38,509 nt of DNA from Streptomyces sp. ADI95-17 (GTDB lineage: Bacteria > Actinomycetota > Actinomycetes > Streptomycetales > Streptomycetaceae): the NCBI RefSeq assembly GCF_003846175.1, contig NZ_ML123049.1, positions 822,343-860,851 on the forward strand, in the 5' to 3' direction. The position numbers and the translations under genes were made by a program. This document shows positions 8,820 to 16,563 of the stretch, piece by piece. The notes below the pieces were generated by a model, which ran no database searches, was not told where the DNA came from, and saw nothing but the letters and a program-made list of their open reading frames with translations. Position 1 is the first letter of the stretch. Each line of letters begins with the position of its first letter.

Positions 8820-10625
8820 GTGTTCACCACCCGGCCCACCCTCCAGGGCACCTTCGGTATGGTGTCCTCCACCCACTGGCTCGCCTCGCAGTCCGCGATG
8901 GCGGTCCTGGAGGACGGCGGCAACGCCTATGACGCGGCCGTCGCCGCCGGATTCGTCCTGCACGTCGTCGAACCGCACCTCAACGGCCCGGCCGGCGAGG
9001 TGCCGATGATCCTGGCGCCGAAGGACGGCGAGGTGCGGGTGCTGTGCGGCCAGGGCCCGGCCCCCGCGGGCGCGACCGTCGCCCACTACCGCTCCCTCGG
9101 CCTCGACCTGGTCCCCGGCACCGGACCGCTCGCCGCGGCCGTGCCCGGCGCCTTCGACGCCTGGATGCTGCTGCTGCGCGACCACGGCACGAAGACCGTC
9201 GCCGAGGTCCTGCGGTACGCCATCGGCTACGCCGAGGACGGCCACGCACCCGTCGAACGGGTCGGCCAGACCGTGGAGACCGTCCGCGAGCTCTTCGAGA
9301 CCGAGTGGCAGTCCTCCGCCGAGGTGTACCTGCCCGGCGGCAAGGCGCCCAGGCCGGGTGAGCTGTTCCGCAACCCCGCACTCGCCGCCACCTGGCGCCG
9401 GCTGATCACCGAGGCGCAGGAGACCGGCGGCGCGGACCGGACCGCGCAGATCGAGGCCGCCCGCAGGATCTGGAGCGAGGGCTTCATCGCCGAGGCCCTG
9501 GTCCGCCAGGCCGCCCGCCCCACCATGGACACCAGCGGCACCCGCCACACCGGCACCCTCACCGCCGCCGACCTGGCCGGCTGGTCCGCGTCCTACGAGG
9601 CGCCCGCCACGTACGACTGGAACGGCTGGACACTCGCCAAGGCGGCGGGCTGGAGCCAGGGCCCCGCCTTCCTCCAGCAGCTCGCCCTGCTCCCCGCCGA
9701 ACTGCCCCGGTACGGCAGCGCCGACTACGTCCATCTGCTCATCGAGGGCTGCAAGCTCGCCATGGCCGACCGCGAGGCCTGGTACGGCGACGCCACCGAC
9801 GTACCCCTGGACACCCTGCTCTCGGAGCCGTACAACGCCGAGCGCCGCGCCCTCGTCACCGCCGAGGCCTCGCACGAGCTGCGCCCCGGCAGCCCGGACG
9901 GCCGCACCCCGGTGCTCAGCGGTCACGCCCACGCGGTCGCCGCCGGCGAGAGCGGCTTCGACGCCATGGGCATTCCGACGGCGGGCGTCGGCGAGCCGAC
10001 CGTCGCCAAGGACGGCACGACCCGGGGCGACACCTGCCATGTCGATGTGGTCGACCGCTGGGGCAACATGGTCTCCGCGACGCCCAGCGGCGGCTGGCTC
10101 CAGTCCAACCCGGTCGTGCCCGAGCTCGGCTTCCCGCTCGGTACCCGGCTCCAGATGGCCTGGCTGGACGAGGGCCTGCCGAACTCCCTCACTCCCGGCC
10201 GCCGCCCCCGCACCACCCTCACCCCGTCCCTCGCGCTGCGCGACGGCGTCCCGGTCATGGCGTTCGGCACCCCCGGCGGCGACCAGCAGGACCAGTGGCA
10301 GGTGCACTTCTTCCTGGCGGTGGCGCTGCGCGCCGAGGTCCGCGGCGGCCTCGACCTCCAGGGCGCCATCGACGCGCCGAACTGGCACAACGACAGCTTC
10401 CCGGGCTCCTTCTTCCCGCGCGGGATGCGCCCCGGCAGCGTCACCGTCGAGGAGGGCATGGACCCGGAGGTCGTCGAGGAGCTGCGCCGCCGCGGCCACG
10501 ACGTCACCGTCGGCGACCCCTGGTCCGAGGGCCGGATGTGCGCCGTGGCCCGCGACCCGGAGACCGGGGTGCTGTCCGCGGCCGCCAACCCGCGCGGCAT
10601 GCAGGGGTACGCCGTAGGACGCTGA
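8820..10625 (+). CDS. Gamma-glutamyltranspeptidase-family N-terminal-nucleophile hydrolase, no signal peptide
   Basis: A 601-aa protein of the GGT family. These proenzymes cleave themselves so that a Thr becomes the N-terminal nucleophile. The predicted Thr is residue 405 (codon 10032-10034) in GDTCHVDVVDRWGNMVSATP, matching the TTH-x-S-VVD-x-x-GN pattern; the first Thr is kept but the second is Cys. A GGNAYDAAVAAGFVLHVVEP block and GGD near the C-terminus are also typical. The start is GTG 8820 with AAGGAG 9 nt upstream. The N-terminus (VFTTRPTLQGTFG) is not a signal peptide, so it should act in the cytoplasm. Substrates could be gamma-glutamyl peptides. The HLNGPAGEVP loop also recalls YwrD- and HpxW (oxamate amidohydrolase)-like members, so another amide is possible. 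Confidence 0.85.
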   Translation: MFTTRPTLQGTFGMVSSTHWLASQSAMAVLEDGGNAYDAAVAAGFVLHVVEPHLNGPAGEVPMILAPKDGEVRVLCGQGPAPAGATVAHYRSLGLDLVPGTGPLAAAVPGAFDAWMLLLRDHGTKTVAEVLRYAIGYAEDGHAPVERVGQTVETVRELFETEWQSSAEVYLPGGKAPRPGELFRNPALAATWRRLITEAQETGGADRTAQIEAARRIWSEGFIAEALVRQAARPTMDTSGTRHTGTLTAADLAGWSASYEAPATYDWNGWTLAKAAGWSQGPAFLQQLALLPAELPRYGSADYVHLLIEGCKLAMADREAWYGDATDVPLDTLLSEPYNAERRALVTAEASHELRPGSPDGRTPVLSGHAHAVAAGESGFDAMGIPTAGVGEPTVAKDGTTRGDTCHVDVVDRWGNMVSATPSGGWLQSNPVVPELGFPLGTRLQMAWLDEGLPNSLTPGRRPRTTLTPSLALRDGVPVMAFGTPGGDQQDQWQVHFFLAVALRAEVRGGLDLQGAIDAPNWHNDSFPGSFFPRGMRPGSVTVEEGMDPEVVEELRRRGHDVTVGDPWSEGRMCAVARDPETGVLSAAANPRGMQGYAVGR

Positions 10626-10635
10626 GCGGCCACTT

Positions 10636-10660
10636 CCCCGACATGACCAGGTCGTCGGGG
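10636..10660 (+). terminator. Possible weak terminator after the GGT gene
   Basis: CCCCGAC (10636-10642) and GTCGGGG (10654-10660) form a 7-bp stem with an 11-nt loop just after the operon. There is no U-tract, as is common in Streptomyces. Confidence 0.4.
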
Positions 10661-10688
10661 TTCCGGCGGGACGTGATTGGCTGGGGGC

Positions 10689-11516
10689 ATGATCGATGAA
10701 TTCCTGGCCGGAGACCTGACCGAGGTCGAGGCGGCGGTACGCGCAGCGGCCGCCGCCGAGATCATGCCCCGCTTCCGGCAGCTCGCCGCGGACGAGATAG
10801 TCGAGAAGAGCGGCCCGCACGATCTCGTCACCGTCGCCGACCGCCTCGCCGAGGAGCACCTCACCGCCGCGCTGACCAGGCTGTTGCCCGGCTCGGTGGT
10901 CGTCGGCGAGGAGGCGGTCCACGCCGACCCGGCGGTGTACGACGCGCTGGGCGGCGACGCCCCCGTGTGGATCGTCGACCCGGTCGACGGCACCCGCCAG
11001 TTCGTCCGCGGCGAACCGGGCTTCTGCACCCTGGTCGCCCTCGCCCACCGCGGCGAACTCCTGGCCTCGTGGACGTACGCCGCGGCCCTGGACGAGATGG
11101 CGATCGCGGTCCGCGGCCGCGGCGCCACCCTCGACGGCGAGCCGATACGGGCCGGCTCGCCCGTCCCCGGCGCGGTGCTGCACGTGGCGATGTCGCACCC
11201 CGACTACACGACCGACGCCCAGAAGCGCGACCTGCTCGGCCTGCGCACCGAGGGGTTCGAGGCCCGGCCCTGCGGTTCGGCGGGGCTCGAATACCTCTAC
11301 GTGGCCCTCGGCGAGCAGGACGCGGTGGCCTTCGACTGGGAGTACGCCTGGGATCACGCGGCGGGCCTGCTGCTGGTCGCCGAGGCGGGCGGTGCCCAGG
11401 CGACCCTCTCCGGGGCGCCGTTCCGTATCACCGGCGGCAACACCCTGCCGTTCACGGCGGCCCGCGACGAGGCGACCGTCGAACGCGTCCTCCAGGCGCT
11501 CCGCGGCGGGGCCTGA
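10689..11516 (+). CDS. Inositol-monophosphatase-family phosphatase
   Basis: A 275-aa Mg-dependent, Li-sensitive-type phosphatase. The motifs are in order: DLVTVADRLAEEHL (metal-site Asp), VVGEEAVH (Glu of the GEE site), the hallmark WIVDPVDGTRQFVRG (DPxDGT), and near the C-terminus FDWEYAWDHAAGLLLVAEAGG (WDxAAG). Family members act on inositol phosphate, histidinol phosphate (HisN) or sugar phosphates. The sequence alone does not decide between them, and no his or inositol genes are adjacent. ATG 10689 is preceded by CTGGGGG at 2-8 nt; the open frame begins 12 nt earlier. It converges on the SDR gene across a shared hairpin. Confidence 0.85.
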   Translation: MIDEFLAGDLTEVEAAVRAAAAAEIMPRFRQLAADEIVEKSGPHDLVTVADRLAEEHLTAALTRLLPGSVVVGEEAVHADPAVYDALGGDAPVWIVDPVDGTRQFVRGEPGFCTLVALAHRGELLASWTYAAALDEMAIAVRGRGATLDGEPIRAGSPVPGAVLHVAMSHPDYTTDAQKRDLLGLRTEGFEARPCGSAGLEYLYVALGEQDAVAFDWEYAWDHAAGLLLVAEAGGAQATLSGAPFRITGGNTLPFTAARDEATVERVLQALRGGA

Positions 11517-11537
11517 CCGGCGCGCCCCCCGGTCAGG
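11512..11537. terminator. Bidirectional hairpin terminator containing both convergent stop codons
   Basis: CCTGACCGG (11512-11520) and CCGGTCAGG (11529-11537) are perfect 9-bp arms with an 8-nt loop. The TGA of the phosphatase gene (11514-11516) and the TGA of the SDR gene (complement of 11533-11535) lie in the arms, so one structure can serve both genes. Confidence 0.65.
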
Positions 11538-12411
11538 CGAGGAGTTCGCGGGTCAGCGCCGCGAGCCGGGCACGGGCCTGCGGGTCGTACGCCTGCTCAT
11601 GCGCGGGCGTGTCCGTGAACCGGTCGAAGTATCTGCCGGTGACATCGGCGAGGGCCGGATCGGTGATCAGCCGGACGGTGGGACGTACGCCCTCCTCGAC
11701 CGGAACGGCCGGCGTGAGCCCGTAATCCCGCACGCCCCGGGTGTCCATCAGATGCGCCGGGTGCAGGGCGTTGACCGTGACCCCGCTGTCCGCGATCCGG
11801 TCCGCCAGGTCGAAGGCCGACATGATCAGCGCGAGCTTGCTGCGGCAGTACGCCTCCAGCCCCTCGTAGTCGCGCTCCATCATGACGTCGTCGAAATCGA
11901 CGGGCGCCTGGCCGATCGAGGCCACATCGACCACCCGGGCGGGCGCGGACGCGGTGAGCAGCGGCAACAGCTCACGGGTCAGCAGGAAGGGGGCCAAGTA
12001 ATTGACCGCGAACCGGAGTTCATGGCCCTGGCGGCTCACCTCGCGCCGGAGCGGAGCGGCGCCGCCGCCCGCCACGGCATTGTTGACCAGTACGTCCAGC
12101 CGGGGCTCCCGCTCGCGGACCTCGGCCGCCATGGCCCGGACCTGGTCCAGGTCGGCCAGGTCCGCGAGGTAGGTGCGCACAGCGGCTCCGGACCCGGTCG
12201 CACGCACCTCGGCGGCGGCATCGTCCAGCCGTGCCGGGTCCCGGCCGTGCAGCAGCAGCGTCGCGCCCCGGCGCGCCAGGTCGAGTGCGAGGTGGCGGCC
12301 CATTCCCTGGGTGGCACCGGTGATCAGCACGGTCCTGTCGAAGGCGGAATCCGGCCGGGCCTGCGCGGCAGCGGGCTCTGTGGTGCGGTTCTCCGCCGGG
12401 TGAGTGTCCAT
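11533..12411 (-). CDS. Short-chain dehydrogenase/reductase (SDR)
   Basis: A 292-aa classical-type SDR. The cofactor motif is TGATQGMG (31-38), followed by NNAVAGG (Asn110-111 region), Ser165 in VVDVASIGQ and the active pair Tyr188/Lys192 in AYCRSK. HGRDP after beta-2 suggests NADP preference, as in retinol-dehydrogenase-like members. The C-terminal tail (GRYFDRFTDTPAHEQAYDPQARARLAALTREL) is also of that subgroup. The first 26 residues are a non-conserved polar extension. It is divergent from the MarR gene across a perfect palindrome that abuts its own promoter, so MarR control is likely. The -10 box TATAAC 7 nt before ATG suggests a leaderless mRNA. The substrate is unknown. Confidence 0.85.
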   Translation of the reverse strand: MDTHPAENRTTEPAAAQARPDSAFDRTVLITGATQGMGRHLALDLARRGATLLLHGRDPARLDDAAAEVRATGSGAAVRTYLADLADLDQVRAMAAEVREREPRLDVLVNNAVAGGGAAPLRREVSRQGHELRFAVNYLAPFLLTRELLPLLTASAPARVVDVASIGQAPVDFDDVMMERDYEGLEAYCRSKLALIMSAFDLADRIADSGVTVNALHPAHLMDTRGVRDYGLTPAVPVEEGVRPTVRLITDPALADVTGRYFDRFTDTPAHEQAYDPQARARLAALTRELLA

Positions 12412-12424
12412 GGAATGAGTTATA
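12412..12424 (-). promoter_or_regulatory. Leaderless -10 box (TATAAC) of the SDR gene
   Basis: On the minus strand TATAAC (12424 to 12419) lies 7 nt before the ATG at 12411, with no Shine-Dalgarno sequence. The -10 overlaps the left arm of the MarR palindrome, so repressor binding would block transcription. Confidence 0.55.
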
Positions 12425-12441
12425 TCAAGACCTTGATATAA
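12420..12441. promoter_or_regulatory. Perfect 22-bp palindrome, likely MarR operator
   Basis: TTATATCAAG (12420-12429) and CTTGATATAA (12432-12441) are perfect 10-bp arms around AC. AAGACCTTGAT occurs at 12427-12437 and again at 12441-12451, giving a second half-operator. The spacing and the ATCAAG/CTTGAT symmetry suit a MarR dimer. It sits between the divergent SDR and MarR genes. Confidence 0.75.
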
Positions 12442-12484
12442 AGACCTTGATGAAACATCCAGGATTGATCGATGAGCGTGCCTG

Positions 12485-12497
12485 TACGCTCGCCGTC
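12485..12497 (+). promoter_or_regulatory. Leaderless -10 box (TACGCT) of the MarR gene
   Basis: TACGCT at 12485-12490 lies 7 nt before ATG 12498, with no Shine-Dalgarno sequence. The -35 is unclear. Confidence 0.45.
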
Positions 12498-12929
12498 ATG
12501 GGAATGACCGCCGACGAACGCCTGGGCGCGGACATCAAGCGCGCGGAACAGGCCCTCATGGCGGCCAAGAGCGCCGCTCTCAAGGACACGGGGCTCACCG
12601 TCGCCCAGTACGCGGCACTGTTCGCCCTCGCCGACAACCCCGGGATCTCGGGGGCCGCACTGGCACGGACATGCCTGGTCACACCGCAGGCGATGGCGGC
12701 GGTGCTGAAACACCTCGAAGAGCGCGGACTGGTCGTCCGCTCGGCGCACCAGTGGCATCAGAAGATGCTGGAGACCCGGCTCACCGACACGGGCCGCGAA
12801 ACACTCCGGGCCGCCGACGAGCAGGCGGTAAGGATCGAGCGCCGGCTCGCCGACGAGTTCACCCCGGAGGAGCGGGACACCCTGCGGGCCCTGCTCGCGC
12901 GCTGCGGCACGGCCATCCGGCGGGACTGA
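12498..12929 (+). CDS. MarR-family transcriptional regulator
   Basis: A 143-aa winged-helix regulator. The dimerisation helix is followed by GLTVAQYAALFALADNPGISGAALARTCLVTPQAMAAVLKHLEERGLVVRS (helix-turn-helix) and a wing ending in KMLETRLTDTGRETL, all typical of MarR. C-terminal helices carry LADEFTPEERDTLRALLARC. I place the start at ATG 12498 because the family begins there and a -10-like box precedes it; the open frame extends back to 12447 through operator sequence. It probably represses itself and the divergent SDR gene in response to a small ligand. Confidence 0.85.
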   Translation: MGMTADERLGADIKRAEQALMAAKSAALKDTGLTVAQYAALFALADNPGISGAALARTCLVTPQAMAAVLKHLEERGLVVRSAHQWHQKMLETRLTDTGRETLRAADEQAVRIERRLADEFTPEERDTLRALLARCGTAIRRD

Positions 12930-12976
12930 GCGGCCGGGGCGCGGGCTTTCCGCCCGGCAGCGGCCCCGCCCCCGTC

Positions 12977-13843
12977 TCAGCCCTCCCCGCCGCCGCCCGG
13001 CCCGAGGGCCGACCGGACATCCCGTACCAGCTCCGCGGCCCGCTCCACCGCCGCCGGATCCAGGCCCCGCAGCGCCTCACCGATCCGTTCGGTGTACCGC
13101 GCCGGGGTGTCCGGCAGTGCGGCAGCCGCCGCGGACGCGCCCTTCTCGTTCAGGCACCAGGTGCGGTGGTGGGCGTGGAGGGACTGGGCGAGGATGCCGA
13201 ACGCCCGGGACAGGCACAGCGCGACATGGAGCGTGTCCCCGCCGGGGGCCGACTTGCGGGCGGCCTCCACCGAGAACTCCGCCTCCCAGGCGGCATCGAC
13301 GAGCGCGGTGCGCAGCGCCTCCGGATAGTCCCGAACCTGCTCCTGAAGCACCGTCAATTCCCTGCGCGGGTCCACGATCACGCGCCCCAGCGCGACTTCG
13401 CCGGGGTATGCGGGCGACCAGAACCCGAGCGGGTGCCCGGGCTGCACACCCACCTCGAAGCGACCCTCGCGGCAGCCCTCCCAGACCGCCTCCACCCGGT
13501 CCAGATCGCGCAGGATCCAGTCCACCGGCACGCCGTCCACCCGCAGCCAGGCCCCGCCATCGACCCACGGCCCCCACCCGCCGGGACCGGCCACCTCGAC
13601 GGGCGAACCCTGCACCTCGCTGGCCAGCGCGGCCAGCGCTGCCACGTCGGGGCTGCCCCGGTAGTACAGGCCCAGATCCCAGTCGGAGTCCGGACGGTGG
13701 GTGCCGCGGGCCCGGCTGCCGCCCAGCGCGACGGCCCGGATGCCGGGCACCGCGGTGAGCCGGGCGGCCATGTCGGCGATACGGGCGGGCACGGCTGCTT
13801 CGTCGGCCGTCGCGGGCGCGGCCTGGGAGTTCGGTGTGTTCAT
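12977..13843 (-). CDS. Nucleotidyltransferase-domain protein
   Basis: A 288-aa protein with the minimal nucleotidyltransferase motif GGSRARGTHRPDSDWDLGLYY. It has GGS at 41-43 and the metal-binding DWD at 54-56, followed by a helical C-terminal region (WEAEFSVEAARKSAPGGDTLHVALCLSRAFGILAQSLHA). This layout is that of small stand-alone transferases related to aminoglycoside adenylyltransferases and MNT-type proteins. The substrate is not inferable and resistance is not claimed. The start is ATG 13843; a longer open frame upstream crosses the divergent oxidoreductase gene. TATCGT lies 9 nt before the ATG with no Shine-Dalgarno sequence. It converges on the MarR gene. Confidence 0.75.
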   Translation of the reverse strand: MNTPNSQAAPATADEAAVPARIADMAARLTAVPGIRAVALGGSRARGTHRPDSDWDLGLYYRGSPDVAALAALASEVQGSPVEVAGPGGWGPWVDGGAWLRVDGVPVDWILRDLDRVEAVWEGCREGRFEVGVQPGHPLGFWSPAYPGEVALGRVIVDPRRELTVLQEQVRDYPEALRTALVDAAWEAEFSVEAARKSAPGGDTLHVALCLSRAFGILAQSLHAHHRTWCLNEKGASAAAAALPDTPARYTERIGEALRGLDPAAVERAAELVRDVRSALGPGGGGEG

Positions 13844-13930
13844 CGCGAGGCGACGATACCCGTGCCCGCGCTGTCGGTGCATCGGAATATCCTGGGTGCC
13901 CTGGCCGTCGGCTGACGAAGGAGTCCGAAG

Positions 13931-15346
13931 GTGCCGTCGATGCTCGATGCAGTCGTCGTGGGGGCGGGCCCCAACGGACTGACCGCCGCGGCCGAACTGG
14001 CCCGCCGCGGCTTCGCCGTGGAAGTCTTCGAAACGCAGGACACCGTCGGAGGCGGTGCCCGTACCGAGGAGCTCACCCTCCCCGGATTCCGCCACGACCC
14101 CTGTTCCGCCGTCCACCCGCTGGGCATCGGCTCACCCGCGTTCGACGCGATGCCGCTCGCCCGGCACGGCCTGGAGTGGCTCCAGCCCGAGCTGGCGCTC
14201 GCCCACCCGTTCCCGGACGGTACGGCCGCCGTGCTCACCGGTTCGGTGGGGGAGAGCGCCATGTCGCTGGGGCCCCGGGACGCGGGGGCGTACCGCAGGC
14301 TGGTCGCGCCCTACCTCGGCCACTGGGACACCCTCGCCCAGGACTTCCTGCGCACCCCGTGGGACGGGCTGCCCCGTGACCCCTACCGCTGGGTGCGATT
14401 CGGTCTCGACGCGCTCCAGCCCGCTTCGCTGCTCTCCCGCCGCTTCGGCGGTGCCAAGGCGCGCGGCCTGTTCGCCGGGCTCGCCGCCCATGCCATAGCG
14501 CCCACCAGCGGCCTGGCGACCGGCGGGATCGCCCTGCTCTTCGCGCTCGCGGCCCACGAGAAGGGCTGGCCCGTGCCGCGCGGCGGATCGCAGGCCATCT
14601 CGGACGCCCTCGCCTCGTACATGCGCGAACAGGGCGGCACGATCCGCACCGGCACGGAGGTCAAGCGCCTGGACGAGCTGCCGCCCGCCCGCGCCTACAT
14701 CTTCGACACCTCGCCGACCGCCCTCGCCCGGATCGCCGGACTGGGCCACGCCTACCGCGGCTACCGGTACGGCGCGTCCTGTTTCAAGATCGATTACGCC
14801 CTCTCGGGCCCCGTCCCCTGGACCGCCGAGGAGGCCCGCCGGGCCGGTACCGTCCACATCGGTCCCACGGCCGGCGAGATCGACGCCGCGCTGACGGCCG
14901 CCGTGACCGGCCGCGATCCGAGCGTGCCGTTCCTGATCACCGCACAGCCCAGCCTGGTCGACCCGTCCCGCGCACCCGAGGGCCGGCACGTCTTCTGGGT
15001 GTACGGACATGTCCCGTCGGGCTGGGAGGGCGACGCCACCGACGTCATCGAACGGCAACTGGAGCGCTTCGCCCCCGGCTTCCGCGACCTGGTGCTCGCC
15101 CGCGCGGTGGCGGGACCGCCCGAGCTCGCGAAGCGCAATGCCAACTACGTGGGCGGCGACATCGCCTGCGGCGCGTTCGCGGGCCTCCAGACGGTGCTGC
15201 GCCCCAAGCTCGCCCGCGTCCCGTACGCGACGGCGCACCCCGCGGTGTTCCTCTGCTCCTCCGCCACCCCGCCCGGCCCCGGGGTGCACGGAATGTCGGG
15301 CCATCACGCGGCCAAGGCGGTCTGGCGGCGCCTGCGGGCGGCCTGA
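13931..15346 (+). CDS. FAD-dependent oxidoreductase of the phytoene desaturase/CrtO-like type
   Basis: A 471-aa flavoprotein. The N-terminal Rossmann motif GAGPNGLTAAAELARRGFAVEVFE (GxGxxG at 11-16, acidic end of beta-2) is followed by GGGARTEELTLPGFRHD, the second FAD motif of the amine-oxidase/phytoene-dehydrogenase superfamily. The C-terminal GMSGHHAAKAVWRRL is the usual final FAD-contact helix. Start GTG 13931 follows AAGGAG at 7 nt. No carotenoid or quinone genes are adjacent, so the substrate is open. It is divergent from the nucleotidyltransferase gene. Confidence 0.8.
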   Translation: MPSMLDAVVVGAGPNGLTAAAELARRGFAVEVFETQDTVGGGARTEELTLPGFRHDPCSAVHPLGIGSPAFDAMPLARHGLEWLQPELALAHPFPDGTAAVLTGSVGESAMSLGPRDAGAYRRLVAPYLGHWDTLAQDFLRTPWDGLPRDPYRWVRFGLDALQPASLLSRRFGGAKARGLFAGLAAHAIAPTSGLATGGIALLFALAAHEKGWPVPRGGSQAISDALASYMREQGGTIRTGTEVKRLDELPPARAYIFDTSPTALARIAGLGHAYRGYRYGASCFKIDYALSGPVPWTAEEARRAGTVHIGPTAGEIDAALTAAVTGRDPSVPFLITAQPSLVDPSRAPEGRHVFWVYGHVPSGWEGDATDVIERQLERFAPGFRDLVLARAVAGPPELAKRNANYVGGDIACGAFAGLQTVLRPKLARVPYATAHPAVFLCSSATPPGPGVHGMSGHHAAKAVWRRLRAA

Positions 15347-15360
15347 CGGCCGCCCGGGGC

Positions 15361-15666
15361 ATGATGGTCCGCATGCCTACACCCGAGGGCGTGACCGTCA
15401 CCCCGGTCCGCGGCGACATCACCCGGCAGTCCGCCGATGTCATCGTCAACGCGGCGAACTCCTCCCTGCTCGGCGGAGGCGGGGTCGACGGCGCGATCCA
15501 CCGCCGGGGCGGTCCGGAGATCCTCGCCGCGTGCCGGGAGTTGCGCGCGTCGCGGTACGGGAAGGGCCTGCGCACCGGCCGGGCCGTCGCGACCACCGCG
15601 GGAGCGCTCGACGCGCAGTGGGTCGTCCACACCGCGGGCCCGGTCTGGAGCGTTGATCCATCCTGA
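15361..15666 (+). pseudogene. Macro-domain (O-acetyl-ADP-ribose deacetylase-type) gene, 3' truncated
   Basis: The first 96 residues are a clear macro domain: VTVTPVRGDITRQSADVIVNAANSSLLGGGGVDGAIHRRGGPEIL, then GRAVATTAGALDAQWVVHTAGPVWS. The AANSSLLGGGGVDGAIH loop binds ADP-ribose. Bacterial relatives run to about 165-175 residues, with a second ADP-ribose-binding loop (AISTGxYG-type) that is missing here. The frame continues only as VDPS and stops at 15666. The break coincides with a hairpin and a transposase remnant, so disruption by an element is likely. The fragment lacks half the ligand pocket and is probably inactive. ATG codons at 15361, 15364 and 15373 are all possible starts. Confidence 0.75.
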
Positions 15667-15677
15667 GTCCCCAGGCC

Positions 15678-15717
15678 CTGGGCCCATGACTGGCCAGCAC
15701 GGCGGTCATGGGCCCAG
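15678..15717. repeat. 13-bp perfect inverted repeat at the break point
   Basis: CTGGGCCCATGAC (15678-15690) and GTCATGGGCCCAG (15705-15717) flank a 14-nt loop. It lies between the cut end of the macro-domain gene and the transposase fragment. It may be an element end, a terminator or a recombination scar. Confidence 0.6.
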
Positions 15718-15739
15718 TGGTCGTTCGAGGTAGGACGAT

Positions 15740-15850
15740 TCACAGCTTGAACTCCGGGGTGAAGGTAAGGCGCTTCGGCCTCAGCGCCGGGTCGGATCCG
15801 GCGGGCGGGACTTCGAGGACGGCCTGGTGGATGGGGTCGGTGATGGCCAT
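15740..15850 (-). pseudogene. N-terminal remnant of a transposase (IS3-type OrfA-like)
   Basis: The minus-strand ATG at 15850 opens a 36-codon frame that ends RPKRLTFTPEFKL and then TGA. A K-R-x-TFT-x-E-[YF]-K-L-[RK]-I-V block is the usual start of the helix-turn-helix of actinobacterial IS3-like transposases. The two codons after the stop read Ile-Val, as the family would have, so the TGA probably replaced an Arg codon (CGA). Similarity then ceases and the inverted repeat at 15678-15717 follows. No second transposase frame is present. Confidence 0.5.
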
Positions 15851-16116
15851 GCCGACCGAGTGCGACAGTCACCTGCCCGCTGGGCGAGCCGGGCGACGGG
15901 GAGGAAGGCGGGTCGTAATCGAGGGGCAGGGCAAGGGGAACGCCCCGTGAGGCAGGTGGAGGTGACGGCCCGGGTTCCCCCGGGCCGAGACGGCCGTCGG
16001 GGACGCAGATCGCGCGCGGCCCGATCACGCGTACTCAAAAGGTGGCACGTATGTCCCGCGCCAGCTTCGGTACCCGACGCCGACCCATGCAGGTCGTGGC
16101 GCTCTGCACGAGGCCA

Positions 16117-16563
16117 GAGCCCTTCGGTCAGCAGCCGTTCGGCCAGCCTGTCGTCCCTCTGACCCAGGGCCTTGTTACCCGCGGACGCGAGGCGCTCAAA
16201 TTCATGAACGTCCAGATCCCCGTGCTGCACATTGAACTGATAGCCGTCCTGCTTGGTCACCAGGATCTTTTCGGCCACGACTTTTGTTGGCCACCCAAGG
16301 GTGCGGGCCAGGAACTTGTGAAGCTGTACGTTATAAATCTGAAGTGCGGTCCGCATACTCACCGGTGGTCGGTCGCCCCATATCTCCTGAGCCATCGCGG
16401 AAAGGGGAACCGTTCGGTTCGACGGCAGGGCGAGCAAGGCAATCATTTGGCGTGGTTTTGGTGCGGTGAGTGGAGCGGTGTGGCGTAATTCTGGACCTGT
16501 CGTCAGCCGGAGTGACCCCAGTACGTCTATCCGGATGCGCTTAGAGCTCCAAACGTCCGTCAC
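16117..16563 (-). pseudogene. SARP-family (OmpR-like DNA-binding plus BTAD) regulator, decayed
   Basis: From GTG 16563, preceded by GAGGTA, the frame reads RIRIDVLGSLRL, then APKPRQMIALLALPSNRTVPLSAMAQEIWGDRPPVSMRTALQIYNVQLHKF. This is the winged-helix DNA-binding domain of Streptomyces antibiotic regulatory proteins. The start of the BTAD follows (DLDVHEFERLASAGNKALGQRDDRLAERLLTEGL). After base 16117 the frame turns into low-complexity sequence, while BTAD-like pieces appear in the other two minus frames (ALASCRAPRPAWVGVG, VPKLARDIRATF then stop). At least two frameshifts have therefore accumulated. An intact SARP would continue for at least another 80 residues. The open frame runs back to 16674, but the extra N-terminus is not conserved-looking. 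It is probably a non-functional relic. Confidence 0.75.

Noticed and set aside
12977..13843. Antibiotic-resistance call for the nucleotidyltransferase
   Set aside because: Only the generic GGS/DxD motif is seen; the substrate cannot be inferred.
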